From contig DAIDKV010000139.1 in the NCBI GenBank assembly GCA_027449865.1, positions 1 to 49,311 of the forward strand: DNA of 49,311 bases, read 5' to 3'. This stretch comes from Planctomycetales bacterium (GTDB lineage Bacteria; Planctomycetota; Planctomycetia; Isosphaerales; Isosphaeraceae). The notes under the pieces are model-generated. The model searched no databases. It worked only from the letters and a program-made list of their open reading frames with translations, and was not told the origin of the DNA. The position numbers and the translations under genes are program-made. Below are positions 7,329 to 16,043 of this stretch, one piece after another (the first letter of the stretch is position 1; every line of letters begins with the position of its first letter).

Positions 7329-7497
7329 TCTTCTCCGACTGGGCGGCGCCGAGGTGGTCGTCCCGGAGGCCGTCATCGCCGAGATCGAGGCGGGCGCCGG
7401 GCGCGACGCGACAGGACGCTCGAGGCCGCTCAAGCCAGAGGGCCCCTACCTCGACCACGAATTCGCCGCCGAGGTCCTCCGACGGATCGGCGAATGA
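7264..7497 (+). pseudogene. Internally deleted DUF3368 PIN-domain toxin remnant
   Basis: A 77-residue frame from GTG 7264, preceded by GGAGGAGATG inside the UPF0175 gene. The N-terminal part is a typical DUF3368 start (IVNTSPLILLTRINRLDLLR, then VVVPEAVIAEIEAGAG). The last 20 residues (YLDHEFAAEVLRRIGE) look like the family's C-terminus. DUF3368 proteins are about 150-160 residues; the middle ~70 residues with the later catalytic acidic residues of the PIN nuclease are missing, and the join falls near residues 50-60. The frame is intact, so this looks like an in-frame internal deletion that disarmed the nuclease. A genuinely short relative cannot be excluded. The ATPase gene starts 65 bp downstream. 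Confidence 0.65.
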
Positions 7498-7562
7498 CGG
7501 GGTCGGGGCTAAGGATTGGAGAATCGAGCGAAAGAGCCTGGCCCAATTCCGGAGGGATTCCC

Positions 7563-8720
7563 ATGATCGAGACCGTCGAGATCCATAATTTCAAGAGCAT
7601 CCGGGACCAGCGGATCGATCTGGAGCCGTTGACTGTCTTCGTGGGGGCGAATGGAAGCGGCAAGACGAGCGTGCTCCAGGCTATCGACCTCGTCTCTCGG
7701 GCGGCCATCACATCTCCGGGGCAGGTTCTCACAAACCAGCGGCATTGCGATTGGTTGTACACGCGTGGCGGAGAGGGGAATCTTTCCGTCGCATGTCGGA
7801 ATTCGGTGGCAGAAGTCAAGATGTTTGCGACTCCGCCGGATCCATCACTCTCGGTGTCGCCGCCAACTCCTGGGAAAAGGAACTGGGAGCCTCGAATCCA
7901 GACCCTCACTCGCAACGAACACGGGAATTTTAGTGCCGAGAATTCCGAGAACCACTTACTCGGGCCGGTGCGACAGCAAGAAGCTTTCGATGTCGTAAGA
8001 TCTCTTCAATATCTGGGAATCGAACCAAAAAGGATGGCCAGGGCGTCATACTCTGATCACGATCCCCCTCGACTCGGACGCGACGGCAGGGGCCTCGCGT
8101 CTGTGTTGGCCTTCATGGCTCTCAACGATCCAGATTCGTTTGGTGAATTGGTGCATCACATGAGGAGCCTGATACCGAATCTCAGGCGGATTCGGTTCAG
8201 GAAGGCGGGCGTGAATCGAACCGAGAAGGAATTCATCCGTGTCGGCGATGGCCCCGCGGTCGAGCGGCGAACGAATCGAGTCTATAATGGTGAGGCTATA
8301 ATCGTCGATTTTGCGAATGCGGAGGGCATCCCGGCCCATGCGGTCAGCGAAGGCACATTGATCATGCTCGGACTTCTGACGGTCCTTGTGGGCCCTTCGC
8401 ACCCCAGGATCGTCCTGATGGATGACATCGAACGGGGCCTCCACCCGATGGCCCAGAAGTCGTTGCTGGGGGTGATCCGGAAGGTGATGGAGAAGTTCCC
8501 CGATCTCCAGATACTTGCCACGGCGCATTCGCCCTACCTGCTCGATGACCTCCGTCCCGAGGAGATCCGCCTCATGACCCTCGGCGAGGATGGTTCCTCG
8601 ATCTGCGGGCGGTTGGACCAGCATCCCGAATTCGAGAAATGGAAGGACGAAATGGCCCCCGGCGAGTTGTGGAGCCTCTTCGGGGAGAAGTGGTTGTTGC
8701 AGGGAGGTAACGCCAGGTGA
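7563..8720 (+). CDS. AAA/OLD-like ATPase of a two-gene module
   Basis: A 385-residue ABC/SMC-type ATPase of the AAA_15/AAA_21 group. The N-terminus is typical (MIETVEIHNFKSIRDQRIDL), Walker A is GANGSGKTS (28-36), and Walker B is PRIVLMDDIERGLHP (about 279-293). The following ATAHSPYLLDDL carries the His switch. There is no long SMC coiled coil and no fused TOPRIM nuclease, so a partner would supply effector activity. ATG 7563 has GGAGGG at correct spacing. The next gene starts inside this one (GTGA overlap at 8717-8720), showing translational coupling. ATPase plus small nuclease-like partner pairs of this kind occur in anti-phage systems such as PARIS. A defence role here is inference from architecture and from the neighbouring toxin-antitoxin remnant. 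Confidence 0.88.
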   Translation: MIETVEIHNFKSIRDQRIDLEPLTVFVGANGSGKTSVLQAIDLVSRAAITSPGQVLTNQRHCDWLYTRGGEGNLSVACRNSVAEVKMFATPPDPSLSVSPPTPGKRNWEPRIQTLTRNEHGNFSAENSENHLLGPVRQQEAFDVVRSLQYLGIEPKRMARASYSDHDPPRLGRDGRGLASVLAFMALNDPDSFGELVHHMRSLIPNLRRIRFRKAGVNRTEKEFIRVGDGPAVERRTNRVYNGEAIIVDFANAEGIPAHAVSEGTLIMLGLLTVLVGPSHPRIVLMDDIERGLHPMAQKSLLGVIRKVMEKFPDLQILATAHSPYLLDDLRPEEIRLMTLGEDGSSICGRLDQHPEFEKWKDEMAPGELWSLFGEKWLLQGGNAR

Positions 8721-9499
8721 GCCGACGATTCTTCGTCATCCACGAGGCCCGGGCCGATTTCGAACTTGCGACCGAGCTTGCCGATCGCGTCCTGATGAAT
8801 CGCGTTAGGTGGCTCGACCATAAGGATCTGCTCGACTCGCAACGCACCTGGATCGGCGAGGACCGCCCCGGCGAGGCCCTGACCTGGACAGGACTAGGGA
8901 AACGGGCCAAAGAGATGGGGATCCAGGTACATGGGCATTTCGATGGAGAGCCTGGCCTTGAGGATGCCAAGACGGCCCGGCGTGCCATCCGTTACGTGTT
9001 GCGCCAGCATGAATCGGTCGAGGCGATCCTACTGATCCGCGACCAGGACAATCGCCAAGAGCGATGCCAAGGGCTCGAACAGGCGAGGAAAGCCTTCGAA
9101 TCGCGAGTCCCCGTCGTTATTGGCCTGGCGATCCCGGAGCGCGAGTGCTGGGTCCTCAGCGGATTCGATCCGAAGGATGAAGCCGAGCGCCAAAAGCTCG
9201 AAGCGGAGAAGCAAACTCTCGGGTTCCACCCCTGTCGGGAATCCCACCAACTGACCGCTTGCAGTGACGATCAGGACAACCTGCGGCTTGGGATCAAACC
9301 GCCGGCGGATTTCGCTCGACGTAGAGACGCTGGTGCCAGGTCGGATAGCTCGGCGGGACCTCGCTCGCCGCGTCCAAACGCGCGACTTGCTCCGGGGTCA
9401 GCTCCCAGCCGATCGCGCCCAGGTTCTGACGGAGCTGCTCCTCGTCGCGCGCCCCCAGGATCGCCGAGCAGACACCCGGTCGCCTTAGCACCCAGTTGA
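8717..9499 (+). CDS. Partner of the ATPase, TOPRIM/DUF4276-like, 3' end apparently replaced
   Basis: Starts at GTG 8717, overlapping the ATPase stop. Residues 1-185 look like a real alpha/beta protein: RFFVIHEARADFELATELAD, IQVHGHFDGEPGLEDAKTAR, AILLIRDQDN (an acidic DxD after a beta strand, as in TOPRIM-like folds) and VVIGLAIPERECWVLSGFDP (compare the DUF4276 PxxExW region). From about residue 190 (position 9290) the frame becomes Arg/Pro/Ser-rich and runs 206 bp antisense through the aldo/keto reductase gene, whose own 3' end looks complete. The natural C-terminus therefore seems to be lost and replaced by antisense read-through. With the ATPase it would form a nuclease-like effector pair, now possibly inactive. 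The family assignment is tentative. Confidence 0.7.
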   Translation: MSRRFFVIHEARADFELATELADRVLMNRVRWLDHKDLLDSQRTWIGEDRPGEALTWTGLGKRAKEMGIQVHGHFDGEPGLEDAKTARRAIRYVLRQHESVEAILLIRDQDNRQERCQGLEQARKAFESRVPVVIGLAIPERECWVLSGFDPKDEAERQKLEAEKQTLGFHPCRESHQLTACSDDQDNLRLGIKPPADFARRRDAGARSDSSAGPRSPRPNARLAPGSAPSRSRPGSDGAAPRRAPPGSPSRHPVALAPS

Positions 9500-10322
9500 T
9501 CGCCACCTGCGGGATCGTCTTGCCGACCTCCTCCGCGATCGTCTCCAGCGCGTCGACGACCCGGAACAGCCACTCATCCTGGACGCTTGGCCCGCCTGAC
9601 ATGGCTCCGGCATGACGCAGGCGACTGGTCTCGGGGAGTGGTTGGCCGCGGCGGATCTTTCCCGTCAGCCGGGCGAATCCTAGCGGGCTCCAGGCGAGCA
9701 GCCCGACCCCCTCGTCCAGGCCGAGTGGCATCAGCTCCCATTCGTAATCGCGGCCGATCAGCGAGTAATACGCCTGGTGCGCCACGTATCGCGAAAGCCC
9801 GTACTCCTTCGAGATCGCCAGCGATTTCATCAAATGCCAGCCCGAAAAATTCGAACATCCGATGTACCGGATCTTCCCCGCGCGAACCAGGTCATCGAGC
9901 GCCCGGAGTGTCTCCTCCACCGACGTGCTCCGGTCGAAGGCGTGAAGCTGGTACAGGTCGATGTAATCCGTCCCGAGCCGCCGCAAGCTCCCCTCGACCG
10001 AGCGGATCAGATGATACCGCGACGATCCGACGTCGTTCGGCCCCGGTCCGACTCGAAACGCCGACTTCGTCGACACGATCACCCGGTCGCGACGTCCCGC
10101 GATCGCCCGGCCCAGGATCTCCTCGGCCTGACCGGCCGAGTAGGCGTCGGCCGAGTCGAAGAGGGTCAGTCCGGCGTCGATGCAGAGATCGATCAGGCGG
10201 GTTGCCTCCCTGACGTCGGTCTGGCCGAATCCGGCGAAGTCGCCCGCACCGCCGAATGTCCCCGTTCCCAGGCCGAGGACCGGCACCGAAAACCCCGAGG
10301 CTCCGAGCCGTCGATATTCCAT
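9294..10322 (-). CDS. Aldo/keto reductase
   Basis: A 342-residue (alpha/beta)8-barrel NADPH-dependent oxidoreductase. The catalytic tetrad is readable: D56 (FDSAD), Y61 (AYSAGQAEEILG), K86 (VSTKSAFR) and H127 (YQLHAFD). The start is typical (MEYRRLGASGFSVPVLGLGT). The cofactor-binding end is present (RRPGVCSAILGARDEEQLRQ), as is the usual tail (YPTWHQRLYVERNPPAV). ATG 10322 is preceded by GGGGAG. Substrate unknown; the length and GLGTGTFGG motif fit the general oxidoreductases often annotated as YajO/Tas-like. It is convergent with the truncated ATPase partner, whose frame overlaps this gene's last 206 bp. It follows the WD40 gene on the same strand after a 145-bp gap. Confidence 0.95.
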   Translation of the reverse strand: MEYRRLGASGFSVPVLGLGTGTFGGAGDFAGFGQTDVREATRLIDLCIDAGLTLFDSADAYSAGQAEEILGRAIAGRRDRVIVSTKSAFRVGPGPNDVGSSRYHLIRSVEGSLRRLGTDYIDLYQLHAFDRSTSVEETLRALDDLVRAGKIRYIGCSNFSGWHLMKSLAISKEYGLSRYVAHQAYYSLIGRDYEWELMPLGLDEGVGLLAWSPLGFARLTGKIRRGQPLPETSRLRHAGAMSGGPSVQDEWLFRVVDALETIAEEVGKTIPQVAINWVLRRPGVCSAILGARDEEQLRQNLGAIGWELTPEQVARLDAASEVPPSYPTWHQRLYVERNPPAV

Positions 10323-10467
10323 GAGAGCTCCCCTTGATCGACCCGGCGACGTCCGTGGGATGGCCCGCCGCGGCTCGCGCCGGGATAGTTTAGGGGAGTC
10401 GAGCCGCCGGGATCAAGGCCGTGAAAGGCCCGACGCTCCCGCGAATTCCGATCCCATCCGAGCAGGC

Positions 10468-11529
10468 TCAATCCAGGGGGAGATCCCAGACGCGGATGTC
10501 GTCGTCGCTCGCGGTGGCCAGCAGGGTTCGGCCGTTGGGCATGAAGGTGACACCCGTGAGGCTCTCGGCGCCGGCGTCGAGTCGCCACCGCTGGCGCCCG
10601 GTCTCCGCGTCGAAGAGATACGTGAGGCCGTCGAAGCCGGCGGCGGCCAGAATCTGGCCGTCGGGAGAGAAGGCCAGTCCCGGGTTCGGAAACGGGCCGC
10701 CATTGGCCTCCATCACCATGGTGCCGGTGGCGAGGTCCCAGATGCGGATCGAGATCGACCCACCCATCGAGGCCGCCAGCCGTCGGCCGTCGGGAGAGAA
10801 AGCCAGGGCGTACACCGATCCGGTCACGGGAAAGAGCCGATGGCGCGGCCGGTCGCCAGACAGGTCCCAGACGACAACGGGTCCTCCCCGGCCGTGCTTT
10901 GCCCCGGCCAGCGACCGACCATCGGGCGACATCGCCAGGCGCCAGACCGGCTGGCCGGCCTCTCGCAGGATCATCCGCGGGCGATGCGCCTCCAGATCCC
11001 AGACGATGACCGTGTCGGTGGGCGAACACGCGACCGCCAGCGCCTTGCCGTCGGGCGTGAACCGCAGGTCGCAGGCGGTCCGTACAGGGATCTCCATCGA
11101 GCGCCCAGGCCCGTCCTGATCGAGATCGAAGATCGAGATGTCGCCCGCAATCCGGCCGATGGCGAGGCGCCGGCCGTCGGGCGAGAAGGTCAACGACCTC
11201 GCCTGGCCCTCGACCTCCAGCCGGCGCGGGGCGGGTCCGCCCTCGAAGATCGGTCGGATCACGACCCGATGTTGCTCGTCGATCGACGCCGCCCGACGCG
11301 CGGCCGGGTCGATCGCCGTGTACATGATCAGCCCCTTCGGCCGCCCGGCGGAACGCCGCATTGGCAGGTCGCCGGGAGTCTCGATCAACGGGACGATCCA
11401 CGGGAGCCCGGCCGCCAGAATGAGAAAAAGCCCGACTCTCGTCGACGTCAGAAGCCGGGCCCGCGGCCGGCCGATCCGATCCCGGCGCGGCCTGGACGCG
11501 ATCTCTTGACATGCCTCAACGCCTTGCAT
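10468..11529 (-). CDS. Membrane-anchored WD40-repeat protein
   Basis: A 353-residue protein with a short basic N-terminus and one membrane helix at about 31-50 (RVGLFLILAAGLPWIVPLI). About six WD40 blades follow, each showing the LxFSPDGRxLA...IxIWDL pattern (for example LTFSPDGRRLAIGR, FTPDGKALAVAC, LAFSPDGQILAAAG, DDDIRVWDLPLD at the end). The propeller is a protein-protein interaction platform, probably facing the periplasm. The downstream ATG 11529 (MQGVEACQEI) is preferred over 11589 because GGAGGGATTCCGCG precedes it. It lies downstream of the kinase-WD40-TPR gene on the same strand and resembles its propeller region, so it may have arisen by duplication. Confidence 0.88.
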   Translation of the reverse strand: MQGVEACQEIASRPRRDRIGRPRARLLTSTRVGLFLILAAGLPWIVPLIETPGDLPMRRSAGRPKGLIMYTAIDPAARRAASIDEQHRVVIRPIFEGGPAPRRLEVEGQARSLTFSPDGRRLAIGRIAGDISIFDLDQDGPGRSMEIPVRTACDLRFTPDGKALAVACSPTDTVIVWDLEAHRPRMILREAGQPVWRLAMSPDGRSLAGAKHGRGGPVVVWDLSGDRPRHRLFPVTGSVYALAFSPDGRRLAASMGGSISIRIWDLATGTMVMEANGGPFPNPGLAFSPDGQILAAAGFDGLTYLFDAETGRQRWRLDAGAESLTGVTFMPNGRTLLATASDDDIRVWDLPLD

Positions 11530-11820
11530 CGCGGAATCCCTCCATACGACGAGCGCGCACCCCGTCGGAATCGGCCCGATGTGCGGCACGACTGGTTCAC
11601 CGGCCCGGGACTGTCCGAACGCCCCCGATCCCGATGGTTCGTGGGTTGGACACGAGATGGGTTTGGGAAAAGGCTCGCCACCCGACGCGAGGCGATCGTT
11701 ATCGGTCCCGCGTTCGCGAGCTTCGATCAGACCTCGCCGGAGAATCTCACCTCACGTGACCGGGCGGCCCCGACGCCCCTGTTCCGGCCGGGACGATCGT
11801 CGGATTCATCGCCCGGTTAG

Positions 11821-11841
11821 ACATCTTGCGGGTCAAGATGT
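11821..11841. terminator. Perfect 8-bp hairpin downstream of the kinase gene
   Basis: ACATCTTG and CAAGATGT flank a 5-base loop, 66 bp after the kinase stop codon on the minus strand. The T-tract is weak, so termination is plausible but not certain. The rest of the 377-bp gap (11530-11906) shows nothing else recognisable. Confidence 0.45.
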
Positions 11842-11906
11842 TCTGGTCCGTATGATTTCCCCAGGAATAGGACTGCGCGCGGCCGGTCGTTCGGGACAGG
11901 TTTCGG

Positions 11907-14900
11907 TCAACGGTTTGGCGCGAAGACGTCGGCGGGGAGCTCGCCCGGCGGGCCGACGAGGACAGCCTCGGCCTCGGCGCGGAAGGCGGCCAGCTCTCGG
12001 GCGTTGCTGTTGAGCAGGAACTTCTGCGACCGTATCCACGCGACCGCCCGATCGAAGTCGGCCCGGGCGCGGGCGGCCTCGCCCAGGCGGTGGCGGGCCA
12101 TCGCCAGGAAGAACAGGTCGAAGGCGTCGAACCGGCCGAGCCCGGCGGCCAGGCTCCGCTCCAGGACCGGGACCGCCTCGGCGGGCCGGCCGTCTCGGTA
12201 AAGCGCGACGCCGAGCGTGTTGAGGTACATCGCTTCGAGGGGTTCATCGGCGACGGCGCGCCGGGCGTGGTCGACGGCCTCGGCGCCGTTCCGGCGTGGG
12301 GACTGGGTTGCTAGCAGCCAGGCCAGGGTATTTCGGGCCTCGGCGAGGGCCGGATAGCGGGCGACCGTCCGGCGGAGGGCGTCGATCTGCGCGGCCCCCT
12401 CGGTCCCCTGTGCCTGGCGGAGCATTCTCCACGCTTCCTCGTCGATCCCGGCGAACGGTCCAAGATCGACGGTGACCTTCAGCGGGCCGATCGTAGAGGC
12501 TGGACCGGGGGCGGGGATCGGCGGTGCCTCCCAGTCGAGCCCCATCGCGGCGAGCTGCGATCGGATCGCGCGGAGGTCCCAGACGCGGACGCAGTGGTCC
12601 TTCCAGTCGCGGGATGTTGTCACCAGGTGCGCGCCACCGGGGCCAAGAGTCATCCCCCAGACGCTGACGAGGTCGGGGCTCTCCAGCCGGGCCAGGGCTT
12701 TCCCCGTGGCGAACTCGACCAGGCGGAGGATTCGCCCCGGCTCGACGACCGCCGTGATCCGCCCCTCATCGGAGAAGCACGAGCCGCACTCGGGTGCCGG
12801 CAGGCGCTCGTGCCAGGTGTCCACTTCCCAGAATCTCGGCTGCGGCTTCAAGGTCACGAGCCATCGTCCGTCGGGCGTGAATTCGACGTCGGTGCCGTTT
12901 GCGATCGGCAGGTCGGCCGCCTTCGAGCCGTCGGCGATCCGCCAGACCTGAGCGCCCCGGCTCGCGACGTGGGTTCCGGTCGCCAGGTATCGGCCGTCGG
13001 GGCTAACGGCGACCGATCGGCAGTCGTCGAGCGAGCCGATGGCAAAGGTGCGGTCGGGGGTCGCAACGACCGCGTCGGTCCTGGCAGCCACGGCGACGAT
13101 CCGCCCGGATCGGTCCTGGGCCATCCCGCCGTGGGTCGCCGGCAGCGGGAGCCGGCGCGGCGGGCCGATCGCCAGCTCGCCCCTCGACTCGTCGAGCCGG
13201 ACCGGCCAGCGCCGGACACCCGCGTCACCGTTGGTCAGCAGGTCGCCGGAGGCTTCGAACCGCGAGTGCCAGGCCATGCCGATCGGCAGCAGGGCCAGCT
13301 CTCGGCCGTTGGCCAGGTCCCAGAGGATCACGCCGTGGCTCGTCCCGACGGCGAGGATCCGGCCCTCCTTGCGGATCGAGGGGTAGCCGTAGTTCATCGA
13401 GACGCGCGAGGCGTGGGCGAAGGTCCGGCACTCGCGGCCCGGCTCGACCCGGTAGGGCGCCATCCGATCCCCGATGCCGATGCCGATCCGCCCGTCGGGG
13501 GAGAACCGCGGCGCGCCGGCGCCGGAGATGCTCAACAGCGGGCGGCCCAGCACGGCGTCCCAGAGCCGAAGCTGGGACTCGAAACCGTTGCTCGCCAGCA
13601 GGAGCCCAGAGGGATGGAAGTCGGCCTTCAGGCCGCCGGGGTCGTGTCCCTCGGCCGTGGCGAGCAGGGTGCCGGTCTCGGTGTCCCAGAGGTCGAGCTT
13701 GCTGTCGAGACCGGCGGCGGCGAGCGTCCGGCCGTCGGGGCTCCAGGCGAGGTAGTTGGCGCGACCGCGCAGGGGGAACGAGCGGATCGGCCGGTCGGCA
13801 TCCGCGCCGAAGATCCGGCAGGTCGGTGGGTGGGTCGCGTCGTCGACGGCGGCGATCCGGGCTCCGTCGGGGCGGTAGACGGCGCGGGTCAGGCGACCGG
13901 GGAACCGGCGGACGAGCCGGCCGGTCTCCAGGTCGTACTCGCCGACCGAGCCCTCGCCGGCGAGGATCCACCGGGAATCGGGGCGGAACTCGGCCTGCAT
14001 CCCGACCGGGCCGGGGACGGCGAGGACCTCGGCGCCCCGGGCGATCTCCCAGACCCTGAGGTCGCGGCCGGTGTGGTCGTCGCTGGCGAGGTATCGGCCG
14101 TCGGGGCTGAACCGCACCATCCAGATGTCGCGGTCGCCCCGGGCGCGGAAGCGGGCGATCTCGCGATCGTCCCGGGCGTCGCGGACGAGGATCGTCCCGT
14201 CGTGGTCGCGGAGGGCGTATCGGGCCATCGCGCGGTCGAATTCGGCCTGGATCGTGCCCGGGGGGATGGCGATGGTCCGGCCCTCGGGGCGAAGGTCGGG
14301 CAGGGCCATCGCGGCGATCGCCTCGTCGCGGAGCCGGCCGAGTTCCGAGTCGGGCAGGCCCAGCTCCCGTGCGATCTTCGCCGCCTCCCGGATGGACTTC
14401 AGCGCCTCGAACCGCTGACCGGGTCGACGGCTCAGCCGGGTTCCTCGGGCCTCGGCGGCCAGGGCGTCGAAGAGGTGTTTCCGCGTCGCACGCTCGGCGT
14501 TACGGGTTCGGATCACCTGATCGTTAAGGACCAGGGCACTCCAGGTCGAACCGACGGCCAGGAGGACCGTGAGGACGGCCACCGCCGTGCAGGCGCCGGC
14601 GAGCTTCGGGTCGCGCTTGCACCACCGCCAGAATTGCTCGGCGATCGAGACCGGCCGCGACCGGATCGGCCGGCCCTCGACGAACCGCCGAAGCTCCGCG
14701 GCCATCTCGCCGGCTGAGGTGAACCGGTCCTTCGGGTCGCGCGCCATCGCCTTGAGGATGATCGTTTCCAGGTCGCGCGGGAGCTGCCGGTCGACCTCGC
14801 GCGGCGGGGTCGGCGAGCCCTCCCGGATCCGCTCCATCAATCCGAGCTGGTCCTTCCCCTCGAACGGCGGGCGGAGCGTCGCCAGCTCGTAGAGGGTCGC

Positions 14901-16043
14901 GCCCAGCGAGTAGACGTCGGCCGCCCGGATCGATGTCCCGTGGAGCCGCTCGGGCGCCATGTACTTGAGCGTCCCGACCAGCTCGTGCGACTGGGTCAAA
15001 TCGGCGCCCTCCTCCAGCTTCGCCAGGCCGAAGTCGGTCACCCAGGTGTTGCCCATCGCGTCGAGCAAAAGGTTCGACGGCTTGATGTCGCGGTGAAGGA
15101 CGCCACGGCGATGGGCGTACTCGAGTGCCTCGGCGACCTGTGCCGCGACCCGCGCCACCTCGCGGAAGTACCGGGGCGGCCGGCCAACGAACGAACTGGT
15201 GGCCACCGGCGCCGGCGCCGCGACCTCCTCGGCAACGTCGATCCCCTCGCACGCCGGCGGGGTGGGCATGGCGGCCGTGGCCCCGGGATCGGGGTCGTCA
15301 GGCGGGACAACAGCGGTCGCATCTGAGGTGCCGCCGGTGCAAGGGCCGTCGGCCGGCGCGGCGAACGGGCCGGACGTATCGTGTGGCAGGTCGTACCGCC
15401 CGGTGAGCAGGCCACGAGCGACGATTGGGGTCTCGACGGCGTCGGCGGTCTCGCCCTCCGCCCGGAGGCGGCGGAGGTCGTCGAGGACGAGGTCGAGCGG
15501 ATGGCCGCGGATGAACGGCATCGCGTAGTAGCAGACGCCGTTGTGCTCCCCGTAGTCGAAGACACCGACGATGTTGGTGTGGTGCAGACCGGCGGCGAGT
15601 CGGGCCTCGGCGCAGAATCGATCGAGGAACCTTCGCTCGCGGCGGAACCTCGGGTGCATCACCTTGAGCGCGACCCGGCTGCGGAGCGAGAGGTGCTCGG
15701 CCTCGTAGACGACGCCCATCCCGCCGCCGCCGATCGTCCGGAGGATCCGGTAGTCGCCCAGCCGTCCGAGGGGTGGGCGGCCCCCGTCGTCGTCCGGCCC
15801 CTCGCCCGATCGAGAGGGCATCTCGCCCCCGACCCCGCCGGCGCCCCCGACCTGCTCCAGCTCCACCAGCGCTGGCAGAAGCTCGCGGATCGGGCCGGCA
15901 AGATCAGGGTAGCGGGCGACCAGCTCGGTGAGGTCTGGCCGCTCGCCCCGACGATATCGGTCCAGGAACGATTCGATCAGCGGGCCGAGGCGGTCGTCCT
16001 CGATCGAGGAGACGGGCTCGGGTGAGTCGGGGCTCCGGCTCAT
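11907..16043 (-). CDS. Ser/Thr protein kinase with WD40 propeller and TPR repeats
   Basis: A 1378-residue Hanks-type kinase of the planctomycete architecture. Residues 1-95 form a helical N-terminal region (LIESFLDRYRRGERPDLTEL). The kinase domain follows: glycine loop GGGGMGVVYEAE (105-116), VALKV lysine 127, HRDIKPSN (317-324), DFGLA (337-341) and YMAPERL (361-367). All catalytic residues are present. About 90 low-complexity residues (200-290) are inserted between the hinge and the catalytic loop. One membrane helix lies at about 482-505, then a coiled segment, many WD40 blades (about 590-1190) and C-terminal TPR-like helices (about 1225-1360). The start ATG overlaps the sigma-factor stop (ATGA), so the two are co-translated. 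A sensing propeller coupled to a kinase and ECF sigma factor suggests one signalling unit. Confidence 0.95.
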   Translation of the reverse strand: MSRSPDSPEPVSSIEDDRLGPLIESFLDRYRRGERPDLTELVARYPDLAGPIRELLPALVELEQVGGAGGVGGEMPSRSGEGPDDDGGRPPLGRLGDYRILRTIGGGGMGVVYEAEHLSLRSRVALKVMHPRFRRERRFLDRFCAEARLAAGLHHTNIVGVFDYGEHNGVCYYAMPFIRGHPLDLVLDDLRRLRAEGETADAVETPIVARGLLTGRYDLPHDTSGPFAAPADGPCTGGTSDATAVVPPDDPDPGATAAMPTPPACEGIDVAEEVAAPAPVATSSFVGRPPRYFREVARVAAQVAEALEYAHRRGVLHRDIKPSNLLLDAMGNTWVTDFGLAKLEEGADLTQSHELVGTLKYMAPERLHGTSIRAADVYSLGATLYELATLRPPFEGKDQLGLMERIREGSPTPPREVDRQLPRDLETIILKAMARDPKDRFTSAGEMAAELRRFVEGRPIRSRPVSIAEQFWRWCKRDPKLAGACTAVAVLTVLLAVGSTWSALVLNDQVIRTRNAERATRKHLFDALAAEARGTRLSRRPGQRFEALKSIREAAKIARELGLPDSELGRLRDEAIAAMALPDLRPEGRTIAIPPGTIQAEFDRAMARYALRDHDGTILVRDARDDREIARFRARGDRDIWMVRFSPDGRYLASDDHTGRDLRVWEIARGAEVLAVPGPVGMQAEFRPDSRWILAGEGSVGEYDLETGRLVRRFPGRLTRAVYRPDGARIAAVDDATHPPTCRIFGADADRPIRSFPLRGRANYLAWSPDGRTLAAAGLDSKLDLWDTETGTLLATAEGHDPGGLKADFHPSGLLLASNGFESQLRLWDAVLGRPLLSISGAGAPRFSPDGRIGIGIGDRMAPYRVEPGRECRTFAHASRVSMNYGYPSIRKEGRILAVGTSHGVILWDLANGRELALLPIGMAWHSRFEASGDLLTNGDAGVRRWPVRLDESRGELAIGPPRRLPLPATHGGMAQDRSGRIVAVAARTDAVVATPDRTFAIGSLDDCRSVAVSPDGRYLATGTHVASRGAQVWRIADGSKAADLPIANGTDVEFTPDGRWLVTLKPQPRFWEVDTWHERLPAPECGSCFSDEGRITAVVEPGRILRLVEFATGKALARLESPDLVSVWGMTLGPGGAHLVTTSRDWKDHCVRVWDLRAIRSQLAAMGLDWEAPPIPAPGPASTIGPLKVTVDLGPFAGIDEEAWRMLRQAQGTEGAAQIDALRRTVARYPALAEARNTLAWLLATQSPRRNGAEAVDHARRAVADEPLEAMYLNTLGVALYRDGRPAEAVPVLERSLAAGLGRFDAFDLFFLAMARHRLGEAARARADFDRAVAWIRSQKFLLNSNARELAAFRAEAEAVLVGPPGELPADVFAPNR

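Noticed and set aside
9294-9499. True C-terminal domain of the ATPase partner
   Set aside because: This stretch is antisense to the conserved end of the aldo/keto reductase and is Arg/Pro/Ser-rich, so it is better explained as read-through.
12594-14717. 707-codon plus-strand frame opposite the kinase gene
   Set aside because: Antisense to the WD40 region of a well-supported kinase; the composition is typical of high-GC third-position shadow frames.
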